A stretch of 64,000 bases of DNA from Planctomycetota bacterium (GTDB taxonomy: Bacteria > Planctomycetota > Planctomycetia > Pirellulales > Pirellulaceae): assembly GCA_026692905.1 (NCBI GenBank), contig JAPLNL010000018.1, positions 1-64,000 of the forward strand, read 5' to 3'. Positions 1 to 7,731 of the stretch are shown piece after piece. Under the pieces are notes generated by a model, which was not told the DNA's origin, made no database searches, and saw nothing but the letters and a program-made list of their open reading frames with translations. How positions within the stretch are numbered: position 1 is the first letter of the stretch; each line of letters starts with the position of its first letter. Position numbers and translations under genes: made by a program.

Positions 1-230
1 CACGACGCGCGAGCTAGTGAATTGGATCGTAGATTCACTAGCTTGCGCGTCGTGCTAGGTCGATTCGGGTCACTAGCTTGCGCGTCGTGCTTAGAGGAGT
101 TGTGCTCGGTTGATTCGGTTCACTAGCTTGCGCGTCGTGCTCGGTCGGTTCGGGTCACTAGCTTGCGCGTCGTGCTAGGAGGAGTCGTGCTCGGTTGATT
201 CGGGTCACTAGCTTGCGCGTCGTGCTAAGA
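1..230. repeat. Composite tandem repeat with a terminal hairpin
   Basis: A 20-base core, cactagcttgcgcgtcgtgc, starts at 36, 71, 121, 156 and 206. The spacing alternates 35, 50, 35, 50, so the higher-order period is 85 bases; the longer units carry an extra segment resembling ggaggagtcgtgctcgg. Bases 1-20 are the reverse complement of 35-54 with one mismatch, giving a 20-bp stem with a 14-base loop. The last unit runs directly into the AGGAGG at 230-235 that serves the gene starting at 242. A further full core lies at 22145 and a partial one at 38399. There are no unique spacers, so this is not CRISPR. Confidence 0.9.
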
Positions 231-235
231 GGAGG
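230..235 (+). promoter_or_regulatory. Strong Shine-Dalgarno AGGAGG at the repeat edge
   Basis: AGGAGG sits 6 bases before the ATG at 242. It belongs to the tail of the last repeat unit; a similar ggagga stretch occurs inside an earlier unit near 178-184. The ribosome-binding site of the pseudopilin gene is therefore built from repeat-derived sequence. Confidence 0.7.
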
Positions 236-241
236 TTTCCG

Positions 242-1303
242 ATGAAATGGCTCGTGAAAAAAGGGTTTACGCTCGTTGAGTTGTTGGTCGTTATTTCCAT
301 CATTGGGATTTTGACGTCACTGCTTTTGCCGGCCGTTCAAGCTGCACGCGAAGCGGTTCGTCGGATGAGCTGTCAGAACAACTTGAAGCAACTTGGGCTT
401 GCGATCGCCAATTACGAGTCCGCAGTCAAGATGATTCCGCCCGCTTACATTACGAATACGCGGCTGGATGGAAACTTCTATGGTGTTGCCTCCGCAGACG
501 AATATCGCAATTCGACGCCGGGCTGGGCCTGGGGGACGTTCTTGCTCCCCTATATGGAGCAAGGAGCTTTGTACCAGAGTTTTGATCTCGACGAGCCTTG
601 CTGGTCACCTAAGAATGCAGACTTCGCTCAATCAAAAGTTTCCGTCTTTTTGTGTCCGTCCGCTTCCGGAGGCAGCGAGGGGTTTTATGTCGAAAAGGCA
701 GTGGATCATCGCCATGGGACACCCATTTTGCTCAGCAATGGAAATCGCATCCGTTTCTCACATAGCCACTACGTCACCAACGCCGGAATCCATCAGCCTT
801 GGGGACGTGAGACTCCTTATTGCTACGACTACGAACAAGGGGAGCCGATCGCTGCCAACGGTGGCAAGCCTGCATTTCTCGACGGCCCCTTTTTCCCAAA
901 CTCACGCATGCCATTGCGGCGTATCACCGATGGTTTGACCAACACCATCTTTATTGGCGAGCATAGCTCTATTCTTAGCAACAAAACTTGGGTTGGCGTG
1001 GTTCCGACCGCGGTTACTCCGCCTCGCTTGGATTTGCGAAATTGGCTTTCGGAAAACAATGGTGCCGGTTGCTTGGTTGGGGTGCATAGCGGACCGGACA
1101 CGCACGATCACCCCGAAACAATCATTCACGCTCCCAATAATCCATTTGGGCACACCGACGAAATGTGGGGTGAGCACGGCCCAGGTTGCTCCATCGCAAT
1201 GGGGGACGGGTCGGTTCGTTTTGCTTCTGCGTTTATCGATCCGAACGTGTGGGTTGCTCTTTCGACCAGAAACGGTGGAGAGGTAGTCAATGATTCGGAA
1301 TAG
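242..1303 (+). CDS. DUF1559 pseudopilin-like protein
   Basis: A type II pseudopilin-like protein of the DUF1559 family, which is greatly expanded in Planctomycetes and has no settled function. Residues 6-13 (KKGFTLVE) form a prepilin-peptidase cleavage/methylation site, followed by a hydrophobic helix to about residue 32 and the family's [11 protein letters not shown] segment. The C-terminal part contains H-GPGCSIAMG-DG, an exact H-X9-DG motif, followed by the usual ending with NGGEVV. Length (353 aa) is normal for the family. The start is fixed by AGGAGG 6 bases upstream and by the leader. The next gene overlaps its end by 14 bases, so the two are probably co-translated. The protein is probably exported and anchored in the membrane by its N-terminal helix. 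The family call is secure; the role is unknown. Confidence 0.93.
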   Translation: MKWLVKKGFTLVELLVVISIIGILTSLLLPAVQAAREAVRRMSCQNNLKQLGLAIANYESAVKMIPPAYITNTRLDGNFYGVASADEYRNSTPGWAWGTFLLPYMEQGALYQSFDLDEPCWSPKNADFAQSKVSVFLCPSASGGSEGFYVEKAVDHRHGTPILLSNGNRIRFSHSHYVTNAGIHQPWGRETPYCYDYEQGEPIAANGGKPAFLDGPFFPNSRMPLRRITDGLTNTIFIGEHSSILSNKTWVGVVPTAVTPPRLDLRNWLSENNGAGCLVGVHSGPDTHDHPETIIHAPNNPFGHTDEMWGEHGPGCSIAMGDGSVRFASAFIDPNVWVALSTRNGGEVVNDSE

Positions 1304-1673
1304 AAGTGATGTAATGTACCAGCGATCCCTTTGGGGAGTAGTAATCGCGATTGCAGTTGTCCTCGCATGGGGCTGGGTGTCGTGGAATGCTGTTCCCAAC
1401 TTCAAAGCAAACGGCGATGCACTAAAGACCATTGATGCACTTTTTACCGCAATCAATGCGCATGATGCGAATCGCGTCGCGTTGTGCCGAGAGAGTCTGG
1501 CCAAGCACGCGAGCAGTGGACAATTGAATCCCGTTGCAATGATTGAGTTGTCGCGGTGCTGTGAGCAAGCTAGCACAGGAGGCTGGGAGAATGCCGCCCG
1601 AAGACTTTATCGAATGATCGAGAAGCAATGTGATAAAGTGCAGTGTCCCCTGACCTCCTTAATAACAAAGTGA
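1290..1673 (+). CDS. Small single-pass membrane protein with a repeat-derived C-terminus
   Basis: Not recognised as a named family. It starts inside the end of the DUF1559 gene (ATG at 1290; a second ATG at 1314 is possible), which suggests coupling. Residues about 11-31 form one hydrophobic helix (SLWGVVIAIAVVLAWGWVSW), followed by a soluble segment of about 80 residues with several cysteines. Small membrane proteins often follow DUF1559 genes in planctomycetes, so a shared role is plausible but inferred. The last 13 residues or so, and the stop codon, are encoded by the first two units of the direct repeat that starts at 1635. The native C-terminus may therefore have been replaced by repeat sequence. 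Confidence 0.7.
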   Translation: MIRNRSDVMYQRSLWGVVIAIAVVLAWGWVSWNAVPNFKANGDALKTIDALFTAINAHDANRVALCRESLAKHASSGQLNPVAMIELSRCCEQASTGGWENAARRLYRMIEKQCDKVQCPLTSLITK

Positions 1674-1784
1674 AGTGTTCCCCTGACCTACCCCGCCCTG
1701 ATCCTGCAAAGTGGAGTGTCCCCTGACCTGCTCTGCTGACCTACCCCGCCCTGATCCTGCAAAGTGGAGTGTCCCCTGACCTGC
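1635..1784. repeat. Direct repeats with the aaagtg-agtgtcccctgacct core
   Basis: Four units of an approximately 22-base core (consensus aaagtg, one variable base, agtgtcccctgacct) begin at 1635, 1667, 1708 and 1761. The last two lie in a 49-base direct repeat, 1683-1731 and 1736-1784, that looks identical and has a 53-base period. The array lies between two convergent genes and encodes the last residues and stop codons of both. There is no transposase nearby. Confidence 0.88.
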
Positions 1785-2161
1785 CTGACCTGCTTAAGGG
1801 ATTTCACAAATTCGTTCGACTCTCGCGTTTTGAACTGTTCGATCGCACCTTTGAATTGGTCTGGATTTGACTTGAGCTGCTGGAATTCTTCCGATGGCAA
1901 TATTTTCTCAAACATCTCTGCATACTTTTCCTGACCGACCAACTCTAGCAATTCCTTGATCGACTTCTCCAAATCCTTACTGATTTCGGAAGGGATGCCC
2001 GATTTGGGGTACCATTCGGCTTTGGTGGCGATTGCATCATGAAGTGCTAGCCCCATTCGAAACGCGCGTTCGAGGTTCTCCTCCGAATTGCCCTGGCAAA
2101 ACACTTCCGTGACGATTGTTTTGTCACTGAGGAATAGGATGTCGCAACGATACCCGGCCAT
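1688..2161 (-). CDS. Hypothetical soluble protein downstream of the CzcA-like pump
   Basis: Unrecognised soluble protein. The reading frame opens at a TTG (2176) next to the CzcA stop, but the ATG at 2161 (MAGYRCDILFLSDKTIVTEV) looks the better start. The body is rich in Glu, Lys and Leu and probably helical (KDLEKSIKELLELVGQEKYAEMFEKI in two runs); no signal peptide or membrane helix is seen. From about KQVRQVRGHS onward the last 30 or so residues are translated from the 1683-1784 direct repeat, including the stop, so the native C-terminus appears lost or extended. Close placement after the RND gene suggests the same operon. No function can be assigned. Confidence 0.6.
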   Translation of the reverse strand: MAGYRCDILFLSDKTIVTEVFCQGNSEENLERAFRMGLALHDAIATKAEWYPKSGIPSEISKDLEKSIKELLELVGQEKYAEMFEKILPSEEFQQLKSNPDQFKGAIEQFKTRESNEFVKSLKQVRQVRGHSTLQDQGGVGQQSRSGDTPLCRIRAG

Positions 2162-2176
2162 CACGCGGGACACCAA

Positions 2177-5100
2177 CTATTCGAAGCTCTCATCGGCCGT
2201 TTCGATCGCGCGTTGCGCAGAACGCAGGCCGAACAGCCAGAACAACGCTGGGTGAACAAAGAAATCGAGCAATGTCGAACTGATCACGCCTCCCAAAATC
2301 ACGGTCGCCACAGGATACAGGATCTCTTTCCCAGGTTGCCCCGCCGCGAGCACCAGTGGTACGAGCCCGATCCCGGCCGTTAGGGCCGTCATGAGGACAG
2401 GAGCCAATCGCTCCAGTCCCGCGCGAACGATCATCTCATGGCTCCACGACTCACCCTCGTACTTCACCAAATGCAAATAATGCTGTAGCAATAGGATGCC
2501 ATTGCGAGAAGCAATTCCTCCCAACGAAATGAAACCGACCATGCTGGCAATCGTCAAGTTTTGACCAGTAAGAACAATCGCCGCCACCGAGCCGATAAAG
2601 GCCATCGGTATCGCTGCCATGACTTGCAATGATAAATTGATACTTCGGAACATCGTGAACAACGTCAAAAAAACACCAACTAAAGCTAACGCAAACAGGC
2701 CGAGAATGGCTTGCGATGCCTTTCGCTGACTTTCGAATTGCCCGCTGAATTCGAAATAATATCCTGCGGGCAATGAACCCTTAATGCCCGCAATTTTGGA
2801 TTGGATCTCTTCGACCACTTCGACAAGGCCACGATTGGCCGTGTTGCATTGGATGACGATACGACGGCGAATCTGCTCGCGCTGGATCGTATTGGGGCCG
2901 CTGGCTTGGGTAATCTTGGCAATGGATTCGAGGGGAACCATGCCGCCACTTGGCAACTCCACCGGTAATCGTCGCATCACATCAAAGTTTTCCCTCGCGT
3001 CGTCCTTGAGTCGTACGACCAAATCGAAGGTGCGTTGCCCTTGCAGGACTTCCGAGACAACTTGACCATTCATGGCTGTCTCAATCAGCCGATTCAGCGA
3101 TTCCACATTGAGGCCAACCGCCAACAATTGATCGCGGTCGTATTCGATTTTGATTTGCGGAATGAGCGTTTGCTGCTCGACGATCAAGTCGCGGACACCG
3201 CGGACCTGTTGGATTGCACTTTTGACTTCATTTGCCTTGCGTCGCAAAAGATCGAGGTCATCTCCGTAGAGCTTGATTCCAATTTGCGCTTTGACTCCAG
3301 AGAGCATGTGTGAGATCAAGTGCGAAATCGGTTGCTCAACGGCAAAGAAGACACCGGGAATCTCATTTAAATCGGTTCGGATTTGGTCGAGCTGCTGCTC
3401 TCGTGTTCGAGAAGATCGCGGATCGAGGTCGATAATGTACTCGCTCGAGCTGACGGGTTCCGCATGCTCATCTAGCTCCGCACGGCCTGTTCGTCGAACG
3501 AAATTCAATACGTCGCGATTACCTGTCAGCGATTGCTCTACAGTCCTGTTGATCGCAATGGTCGTCGCAAGCGAATTGCCGGGCGGCAGCAAGACGTTGA
3601 GTTGAATTGCCCCTTCGTTAAAGGGTGGTAAGAAGTCGCGGTCCATTCGCGTCACGGCCCAACCAGCCACCGCGACCATCGCCAATACCACACCGATATT
3701 CAGGGCGGGGAATCGCAGACTAAATCGGATAATCATCGCAACCAATCGCTTTAGAACGCGAAGGATAAGGCCATCTTCGGCATGCGCAACGGCTCTTGAA
3801 CTTGGCAGCAACCAATAGGACAAGATAGGAGTTACGGTGAGCGAAACGATCAAGGACGAAAGAATCGAAACGACATAAGCGACCCCCAATGGCCGGAACA
3901 GTCGGCCCTCCATACCAGATAACGCGAATAATGGCAAGAAAACGAGACAGACAATGATCGTGCTAAAGACAATCGAACTGCGCACCTCCAGGCTTGCTTC
4001 ATAGACCACGCTTAGTGGTGATTTCGGTGCTGCGAGATTGGCATTTTCTTTTAGGCGGCGAAAGATATTTTCAACGTCAACGATCGCGTCGTCCACCAGC
4101 TCGCCGATGGCAACCGCCAATCCTCCGAGCGTCATTGTGTTGATCGATAAACCAAACGAATAAAACACGAGAACTGTCATCAAAAGGGAAAGTGGGATGG
4201 CAGTCAACGAAATGAATGTGGCACGGAAATTCATCAGAAAAAGAAACAAGATGATAACCACCAATACGCCGCCGTCGCGAAGGGCGAGCATGACGTTTTC
4301 AATCGCGCGGTCGATGAAGTGTTCTTGGGCATACAGCGACTCGATACGAATACCTGCCGAAAGTGATGGCTGGACCTCTGCGATGGCTGCGTGGATTTGC
4401 TTGGTGATGTTGCGAGTGTCCGCGCCAGGTTGCTTGCTGACGGTCAGCACGACAGCTTGTCCACCGCTAAATTGGCCATTGTTTTCTCGGACAAATGCGG
4501 CTGCATCGCCTCGCTTTAACTGAGGAGCTTCGACGACGTTGGCCAGCATCGACAAGGAAATCGGCCGTCCATTGCGAGGCGTGACGGCGATCCGTTTGAG
4601 ATCGGCGATTGTTTCGATTCGGCCGATCGCGCGCACGAGCAATTCGTCCGCGCCGCGTTGCTCCAAGTAGCCACCCGTTGCATTCTCATTGCTACTCTCA
4701 ACCGCTGCCCGCACGTTTTCGATCGTTAGACCATATCGCACCAAAGCCTCTTGATCGATTTGGATTTGAAATTGTTTACGACCTCCACCCATCGTGAAAA
4801 CTTGAGCCACTCCCGGGATGGATAGCAATCGCTGTCGAACGACCCAATCCGCTTGGGTGCGAAGCTCCATCGGGTCGACGGAATTCTCTGGACTCCACAT
4901 TCCGAGCACCAAGATTTGCCCCATGATGGAGGAGATGGGGGCTAGTTGCGGTTTGGCGTTCTTGGGCAGTCGATCTGCCACCATGGCAAGTCGCTCGTTG
5001 ACGATTTGACGGGCGATATGCACGTTGGTGCCAAAGCCAAACTCGACATAGATGATGGAAAGCCCAACCGAAGATGTGCTTCGAACGGCCTGCACGCCGT

Positions 5101-5338
5101 TGCCCCCGTTCATAGCCGTTTCGATGGGAAAGGTGACGCTGGTTTCGGTTTCTTCCGGAGCCATTCCCGGTGCCTCAGTCATGATGACGACGCGTGGTCG
5201 ATCGAGATCAGGGAATACATCGATGGGCAAGCTGAAAGCGGTCCAAGCTCCCAACGCAGATAAAAAGACCGCCACTGCGATGACAAGCAACCTATCTCTC
5301 AGTGCAAATTTCAGAATCGCATTTAACATGAACGGCAA
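2177..5338 (-). CDS. CzcA-family heavy-metal RND efflux transporter
   Basis: Inner-membrane proton/metal antiporter subunit of the heavy-metal efflux RND class (CzcA/CusA-like). Length (1053 aa) is typical. Visible features: N-terminal helix ending in FSLPIDVFPDLDRPRV; the porter-domain start (PGMAPEETETSVTFPIE); the helix-4 signature GGLAVAIGELVDDAIVDVEN with the acidic residues of the proton relay; a second half starting near RFSLRFPALNIGVV; and the C-terminal GGIASRNGILLLQHY helix. An alternative start is ATG codon 4. It lies 12 bases downstream of the CzcB-like gene, so the two form an operon. The metal specificity (Zn, Co, Cd, Cu or Ag) cannot be read safely. No TolC/CzcC-type outer-membrane factor is encoded in the window, so it must be supplied elsewhere. 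Confidence 0.95.
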   Translation of the reverse strand: MPFMLNAILKFALRDRLLVIAVAVFLSALGAWTAFSLPIDVFPDLDRPRVVIMTEAPGMAPEETETSVTFPIETAMNGGNGVQAVRSTSSVGLSIIYVEFGFGTNVHIARQIVNERLAMVADRLPKNAKPQLAPISSIMGQILVLGMWSPENSVDPMELRTQADWVVRQRLLSIPGVAQVFTMGGGRKQFQIQIDQEALVRYGLTIENVRAAVESSNENATGGYLEQRGADELLVRAIGRIETIADLKRIAVTPRNGRPISLSMLANVVEAPQLKRGDAAAFVRENNGQFSGGQAVVLTVSKQPGADTRNITKQIHAAIAEVQPSLSAGIRIESLYAQEHFIDRAIENVMLALRDGGVLVVIILFLFLMNFRATFISLTAIPLSLLMTVLVFYSFGLSINTMTLGGLAVAIGELVDDAIVDVENIFRRLKENANLAAPKSPLSVVYEASLEVRSSIVFSTIIVCLVFLPLFALSGMEGRLFRPLGVAYVVSILSSLIVSLTVTPILSYWLLPSSRAVAHAEDGLILRVLKRLVAMIIRFSLRFPALNIGVVLAMVAVAGWAVTRMDRDFLPPFNEGAIQLNVLLPPGNSLATTIAINRTVEQSLTGNRDVLNFVRRTGRAELDEHAEPVSSSEYIIDLDPRSSRTREQQLDQIRTDLNEIPGVFFAVEQPISHLISHMLSGVKAQIGIKLYGDDLDLLRRKANEVKSAIQQVRGVRDLIVEQQTLIPQIKIEYDRDQLLAVGLNVESLNRLIETAMNGQVVSEVLQGQRTFDLVVRLKDDARENFDVMRRLPVELPSGGMVPLESIAKITQASGPNTIQREQIRRRIVIQCNTANRGLVEVVEEIQSKIAGIKGSLPAGYYFEFSGQFESQRKASQAILGLFALALVGVFLTLFTMFRSINLSLQVMAAIPMAFIGSVAAIVLTGQNLTIASMVGFISLGGIASRNGILLLQHYLHLVKYEGESWSHEMIVRAGLERLAPVLMTALTAGIGLVPLVLAAGQPGKEILYPVATVILGGVISSTLLDFFVHPALFWLFGLRSAQRAIETADESFE

Positions 5339-5350
5339 TCTTGTTGGAGT

Positions 5351-6820
5351 CTAGTGGGAATGTCCAGCATGAGGATCGACGGCGGCTCCCGACTTGCTCT
5401 TGACTGCCATTTGCATTTGATGAGCGCCGCGAAGTGCAACGACATCGCCAGGAAAAATAGCTCCATCGTTTTCGATAACGACATGCGATTGATCGCGGTG
5501 TTTTTCGTGGACTGCGATGCGGTTGAAGCGATCGCCATTCCGCCTGAAGACAAAACTCTCCACACCATCGCGAACGACAGCATCGATCGGTAGTACGATT
5601 TGGTCGACCCATTGGGCGACCGGTACGCCGAGTTGCATGCGTTGCCCGACTCGATATTTCCAAGCCACATGGCGTTGTCCAGATGGATTGCGTAGATCGT
5701 CGAGAATCTCATTGTTGAGCGTTACGAAGAACTTAAAGGTTCGCGTAGCAGGATCGATCTCGTTATTCAGCCAGCTAAGCGACAAATTTTCGATTCTCTC
5801 AACATCTGCACCTGCTCCCGCGACAGACGATAGTGGCCATCCGGCGCTTTTCGCTTTTGCAATCATGCCTGCTTCGTTTTCGAAGGCTTGCCCTTCGATC
5901 AATAGCTCTTCGTAGTCAGCTAGGATGCAAAGAGTCTCACCCGCGCTGACGCTTTGCCCCTTCTGAACTTGGATGTCTTGCAGAACCAGCGTGTGCTTTG
6001 TTTGGGGGCGACGGCTCGCGACAGAATGGACGATGCCAGAGTTGTGTTCTTCTTCGGTATGTTCGTCTGGGCCAGGAGCATACACTTTCATCTCAGCCAA
6101 GAGTCGACGATCGGACTCGATTGTTGCGATTTGAACGTCTGTTAATCCGTGCAGACGCAACGCTTCCCGCTGGGAACGCAGCAAGGAGTCCAATTTGTCG
6201 CGACTGTATTGTCGATCGAGCAGCGTCTTATTGGAGATAGCCCCAGAATTGGCAGCTCCTTCGATCCTTGCGATCTCTTTGAGCTCGATATCGCGATCAC
6301 CCAGGGACTGCAGGTAGTCTTTTTGAGCCGTAACGAGGTCTTCGTGAGTCAATCTCATCTCCAAGATCAGATCACCTGGCTCGACGGCTTCCCCGGATAC
6401 CGCATGGATATGGGTAACGATGCCGGTCATGGTTGCACTGATTGGCAATCGAGTTCGGCCTGGTCTGTCCACCACAATCGCAGGTACCGAAATCGTGTGT
6501 TGATAGGACTGCAACGCGATCGGCGGCAAGTACGCCTCGGTCAAGCCGAGGTTTTTCTTGGCTGCTTCGGAGAGATCCAAGAAGTCACCGGTGGCAGGTT
6601 CCTTATGATCGTCGTGCGCATGTGCATCATGACCGTGAGCGTCGTGATTGGGACCTGCATGGTCATCGTGAGAATCGCGTCCGATAGTTGTTTGATCTGC
6701 ATGGCGATCACCGAAAGGCCAAACAAATTCAAAGTAGGTACCGTGAACCCAGCCAGCGACATAGAGTCCAAAGCAGATCACAACAGCCGAGAGCCAAAAA
6801 AGGGGTGATTTGTTTTTCAT
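5351..6820 (-). CDS. CzcB-like periplasmic adaptor (HlyD/MFP) with His-rich linker
   Basis: Membrane-fusion subunit of the same RND pump. The frame is open to 6976, but residues before the ATG at 6820 look non-coding; MKNKSPLFWLSAVVICFGLYVAGW gives a normal N-terminal anchor (ATG at 6856 is an alternative). After the anchor comes a His/Asp-rich stretch (about residues 40-75, repeated HD/DAH pairs), a likely metal-binding segment. Then follow the barrel-sandwich half motif (ISATMTGIVTHIHAVSGEAVEPGDLILEM, in pieces), a coiled-coil hairpin of KDYLQSLGDRD type, a second lipoyl half (VQKGQSVSAGETLCIL) and beta-barrel/MPD domains. The C-terminus ends in another His motif (DPHAGHSH). It probably links CzcA to an outer-membrane channel encoded elsewhere. 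Confidence 0.92.
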   Translation of the reverse strand: MKNKSPLFWLSAVVICFGLYVAGWVHGTYFEFVWPFGDRHADQTTIGRDSHDDHAGPNHDAHGHDAHAHDDHKEPATGDFLDLSEAAKKNLGLTEAYLPPIALQSYQHTISVPAIVVDRPGRTRLPISATMTGIVTHIHAVSGEAVEPGDLILEMRLTHEDLVTAQKDYLQSLGDRDIELKEIARIEGAANSGAISNKTLLDRQYSRDKLDSLLRSQREALRLHGLTDVQIATIESDRRLLAEMKVYAPGPDEHTEEEHNSGIVHSVASRRPQTKHTLVLQDIQVQKGQSVSAGETLCILADYEELLIEGQAFENEAGMIAKAKSAGWPLSSVAGAGADVERIENLSLSWLNNEIDPATRTFKFFVTLNNEILDDLRNPSGQRHVAWKYRVGQRMQLGVPVAQWVDQIVLPIDAVVRDGVESFVFRRNGDRFNRIAVHEKHRDQSHVVIENDGAIFPGDVVALRGAHQMQMAVKSKSGAAVDPHAGHSH

Positions 6821-7015
6821 TTTTGACGATTCCAGTCTTGGCGTTACTTTGATCATGGTTTCAAACTTATTCCCTGGCTTCGCAGGGTGACCTATACATC
6901 GGAGGCTACAGCCGCTTTTCTTTCGCAATGACCGTAGCTGAATTCGTGAAAATTCAGAGCCTGGGTATGAGAGCAATGGAGCCTTGGGAGGAGAGCAAAT
7001 CTTTGCGTGAAGACA

Positions 7016-7165
7016 TTATTGTTTCTTCACAGGTTGCGTTGCTGGTTGTTGAGTGTGAGTGTCGCCTGAGTGATCATGCTTGTGGACCATCTTGACCACA
7101 TAGGCATTGTTCCGAATTCGAACGGACCATTTCGGGTCGGGCTTGGCTGCATGCAAAGCAGTCAT
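7016..7165 (-). CDS. Short His-rich ORF, small gene or gene remnant
   Basis: An unrecognised 49-codon frame upstream of the CzcB-like gene. From ATG 7165 it reads MTALHAAKPDPKWSVRIRNN, then AYVVKMVHKHDHSGDTHTQQ and a short Lys/Gln tail. In-frame sense codons extend upstream to about 7216 and look protein-like (RFVAVSPEW), but no ATG or GTG is found there and a TAG closes the frame. This could be a genuine small metal-related protein (KHDHSGDTH) or the 3' remnant of a longer gene whose 5' part was lost. Its position just upstream of an RND metal pump fits the His-rich composition. Confidence 0.4.
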   Translation of the reverse strand: MTALHAAKPDPKWSVRIRNNAYVVKMVHKHDHSGDTHTQQPATQPVKKQ

Positions 7166-7731
7166 CCATTCGGGACTTACCGCGACAAAACGTGACGAGG
7201 AACCTTGCGGGTCAGCTTTCTATGGTATCGACTTCAACTCAATTTGAACTGGCCTTCTTGCTGCTAGAAAATGGATCAAGCAATTCAAATTACACGTCTT
7301 TGCCGAGTTTATCGAATGCGAGGTCAATCCGGCAACAGCATCTTTCTAGCAATTGCCTAGCCAATGCTCAAGCTGATTTCCTTTGCGCCACGGCGATTGA
7401 GGAACGCTCGCCCCCCCCAGTTCATCTGATTTTGCGGCGGCCTAGCGCGAGCGCGGAATAGGGGCACACGATGCAGGAGCGAGGATTTGGAACTCAATCC
7501 CTAGATTACGCGATGGGTTACCACGTCCATCGGGGGGGCCTTCGGCGTGTCGGATTCTGAAAAAACCGCATAAAAAAGGGAGTTATTTTGCTAAATTGTT
7601 TCCGAAAAACGTAACAATTACCCGTTTTTTCTCCCGTTCCGACTCAAAAACAGGTATTTTCGGTTTCGGGATTGGAACCTGGCCGAATTGAAGCGATCTA
7701 AGCCTTCACAACGCTTTCCAAGTAACACATT
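7166..7731. other. Intergenic region, no convincing gene
   Basis: About 565 bases between the His-rich short ORF (minus) and the anti-sigma-like gene (plus). It contains short C and G runs (near 7411-7418 and 7531-7537) and an A/T-rich stretch at 7560-7640. I looked for an ECF sigma factor matching the downstream anti-sigma-like gene and found none in any frame. No tRNA-like fold or obvious terminator was recognised. Confidence 0.5.

Noticed and set aside
1-230. Possible CRISPR array
   Set aside because: The repeat cores are separated by sequence that is itself repeated with an alternating 35/50 period; there are no unique spacers and no cas genes.
902-1576. Minus-strand 224-codon frame under the first DUF1559 gene
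   Set aside because: Covers a strong DUF1559 reading frame and a coupled small gene; composition is not protein-like.
6149-6808. Plus-strand 219-codon frame opposite the CzcB-like gene
   Set aside because: Shadow frame; the minus-strand protein has clear adaptor domains and the plus translation has no family signature.
7192-7461. Small plus-strand frame upstream of the anti-sigma-like gene, considered as sigma factor
   Set aside because: Too short and with no sigma-70 region 2 or 4 features; ends in low-complexity residues.
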